A stretch of DNA of 6,947 nt from an uncultured Porphyromonadaceae bacterium (GTDB lineage: Bacteria > Bacteroidota > Bacteroidia > Bacteroidales > Muribaculaceae), in NCBI GenBank assembly GCA_947166165.1, contig CAMVDK010000169.1:1-6947 (forward strand), written 5' to 3'. Shown here piece after piece: positions 6,013-6,947 of the stretch; position 1 is the stretch's first letter, and every line of letters starts with the position of its first letter. The position numbers and the translations under genes are program-made. A model generated the notes under the pieces. The model was not told where the DNA came from, did not search any database, and saw only the letters and a list, made by a program, of their open reading frames with translations.

Positions 6013-6947
6013 ATGAAACGAATGAAAGTATTGCTGCTGCTCCTGGCCGTTGCCGGGGCAGCGAGCGTGGCGATGGCCTATGAGCCAATCGTCAAGGAGA
6101 ACAAACAGTGGGTATACTATGAGCATTCATTGACATCTGACGGCACCCCAGAACAACGCCCCGTGTACAAGTTTTTCCCGATTATATACGAGTTCAAGGG
6201 CGACACGTTGATTAACGGTGAGGTGTACAAGAAACTGTGGGAGGACCGCTACAAGGGCGCGATCAACAACCGCCCCCTGCCGGAGGTGATCCACACCTAC
6301 AAGGTGGTGGCGTATGTGCGCGAGTACAAGCCATCACAGGTGTATGGCCCTTGCGTCTGCGCCGTGCGTGCCGATTCTTATGAGCCGCTTATGGGGCGCT
6401 ATATCGACCACACCGCCGACGGTCGCGGCATTTACGAGGTCTACGACGAGACGGGCAACATGGGCTACACGCTCGATTTTGTTCCGATGACACGTTACGA
6501 CCGTGAGCAACTGTACGACTTCAAGGGATGTGACTTCGCATACGAGATGGTAGAAGGCGGCAGCGGCGAGTTGGTGTGCTGGCCGACAAGCAATCCCTAC
6601 TCGATGATTGTGGAGGGCGTAGGTTTCTTCATTAGTGGATTTGCCACGGTTACGATGTCGAATGCCAACTTCATCGACCTGCGCAGCCACAAATACAACT
6701 CGCAAGAGGAAGAAAGCTACCTGAGCCGCATGTTGAGCCATGTGATTGTTGACGGAGAGATTTATTACAAGAGCGCGAGCTACGACTTCATCCACGCCCA
6801 TGAAATCTACGACCCGGACGCTCCCGAAGGAGGCGGCGACGTGCCGAGCGTGGTGTCGGAGCTACCGGTTGATGGCGGCGCGACGGCTGCCGACGGCCGC
6901 ACCTACGACCTGCAGGGCCGCGCGGTGAACGACCCCTTGTCGCCGGG
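6013..6947 (+). CDS. Exported Bacteroidales protein of unknown function with Y-D-L-Q-G-R tail, 3' end missing
   Basis: The open frame of 311 codons continues past the right edge. Residues 1-22 form a signal peptide (M-K-R, a Leu-rich core, A-M-A before Y23). The mature start (V-K-E-N-K-Q-W-V-Y-Y) and the F-K-G63-D-T-L-I-N-G-E-V-Y-K-K-L-W76 segment resemble a large group of secreted Bacteroidales hypothetical proteins that carry an E-G-x-x-W-V start and a G-D-T-x-I-N-G-x-x-Y-K-K-L motif. I know no biochemical function for them. A Gly/Pro/Asp linker (about 267-280) leads to T-Y298-D-L-Q-G-R303-A-V. This is the start of a short C-terminal tail common in Prevotella and Muribaculaceae secreted proteins, which typically ends G-I-Y-I-x-x-G-K-K about 20 residues later. 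The gene is therefore nearly complete here. ATG 6013 is supported by the signal peptide. Confidence 0.8.
   Translation, partial: MKRMKVLLLLLAVAGAASVAMAYEPIVKENKQWVYYEHSLTSDGTPEQRPVYKFFPIIYEFKGDTLINGEVYKKLWEDRYKGAINNRPLPEVIHTYKVVAYVREYKPSQVYGPCVCAVRADSYEPLMGRYIDHTADGRGIYEVYDETGNMGYTLDFVPMTRYDREQLYDFKGCDFAYEMVEGGSGELVCWPTSNPYSMIVEGVGFFISGFATVTMSNANFIDLRSHKYNSQEEESYLSRMLSHVIVDGEIYYKSASYDFIHAHEIYDPDAPEGGGDVPSVVSELPVDGGATAADGRTYDLQGRAVNDPLSP

Overview
The window looks like chromosomal DNA of a gut-type Bacteroidales bacterium (Prevotellaceae or Muribaculaceae are the best guesses). Three things point there: TAnnTTTG-type promoter boxes instead of sigma70 boxes, weak or absent Shine-Dalgarno sequences, and protein families typical of that order (a DUF4294 protein, a TPR/membrane/HTH regulator, a small DUF3244-like beta-sandwich protein, and a secreted protein with a Y-D-L-Q-G-R tail). 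All supported genes read on the + strand.

Layout. Positions 1-64 hold a short direct repeat and a long hairpin, then a promoter box and a secreted DUF4294 protein (133-771). A gene-poor spacer of about 190 bp with strong inverted repeats leads to a complete, exported prolyl oligopeptidase (966-3083) that ends in a terminator. A second spacer with overlapping inverted repeats leads to a promoter almost touching the start codon of a TPR-transmembrane-HTH regulator (3319-5174). That regulator is split by a one-base frameshift near 3730, and about 40 bp downstream the base composition and leucine codon use change abruptly. After a textbook terminator (5212-5244) a new promoter and a structured leader precede a small secreted DUF3244-like gene (5444-5878), which is interrupted by an in-frame TAA at 5600-5602. 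A GC-rich hairpin separates it from a secreted protein of unknown function (from 6013) that runs off the right edge.

How the parts may work together. The first two genes are envelope proteins with no evident link to the rest. The right half looks like a small envelope module: a periplasm-facing TPR sensor with a cytoplasmic HTH, followed by two small exported proteins that could be its targets. This is inferred from adjacency and domain architecture only. Both the regulator and the first exported protein are disrupted as read. The module may therefore be decaying, recoded or mosaic, or the assembly may contain errors. I see no CRISPR array, tRNA, rRNA, transposase or phage gene.
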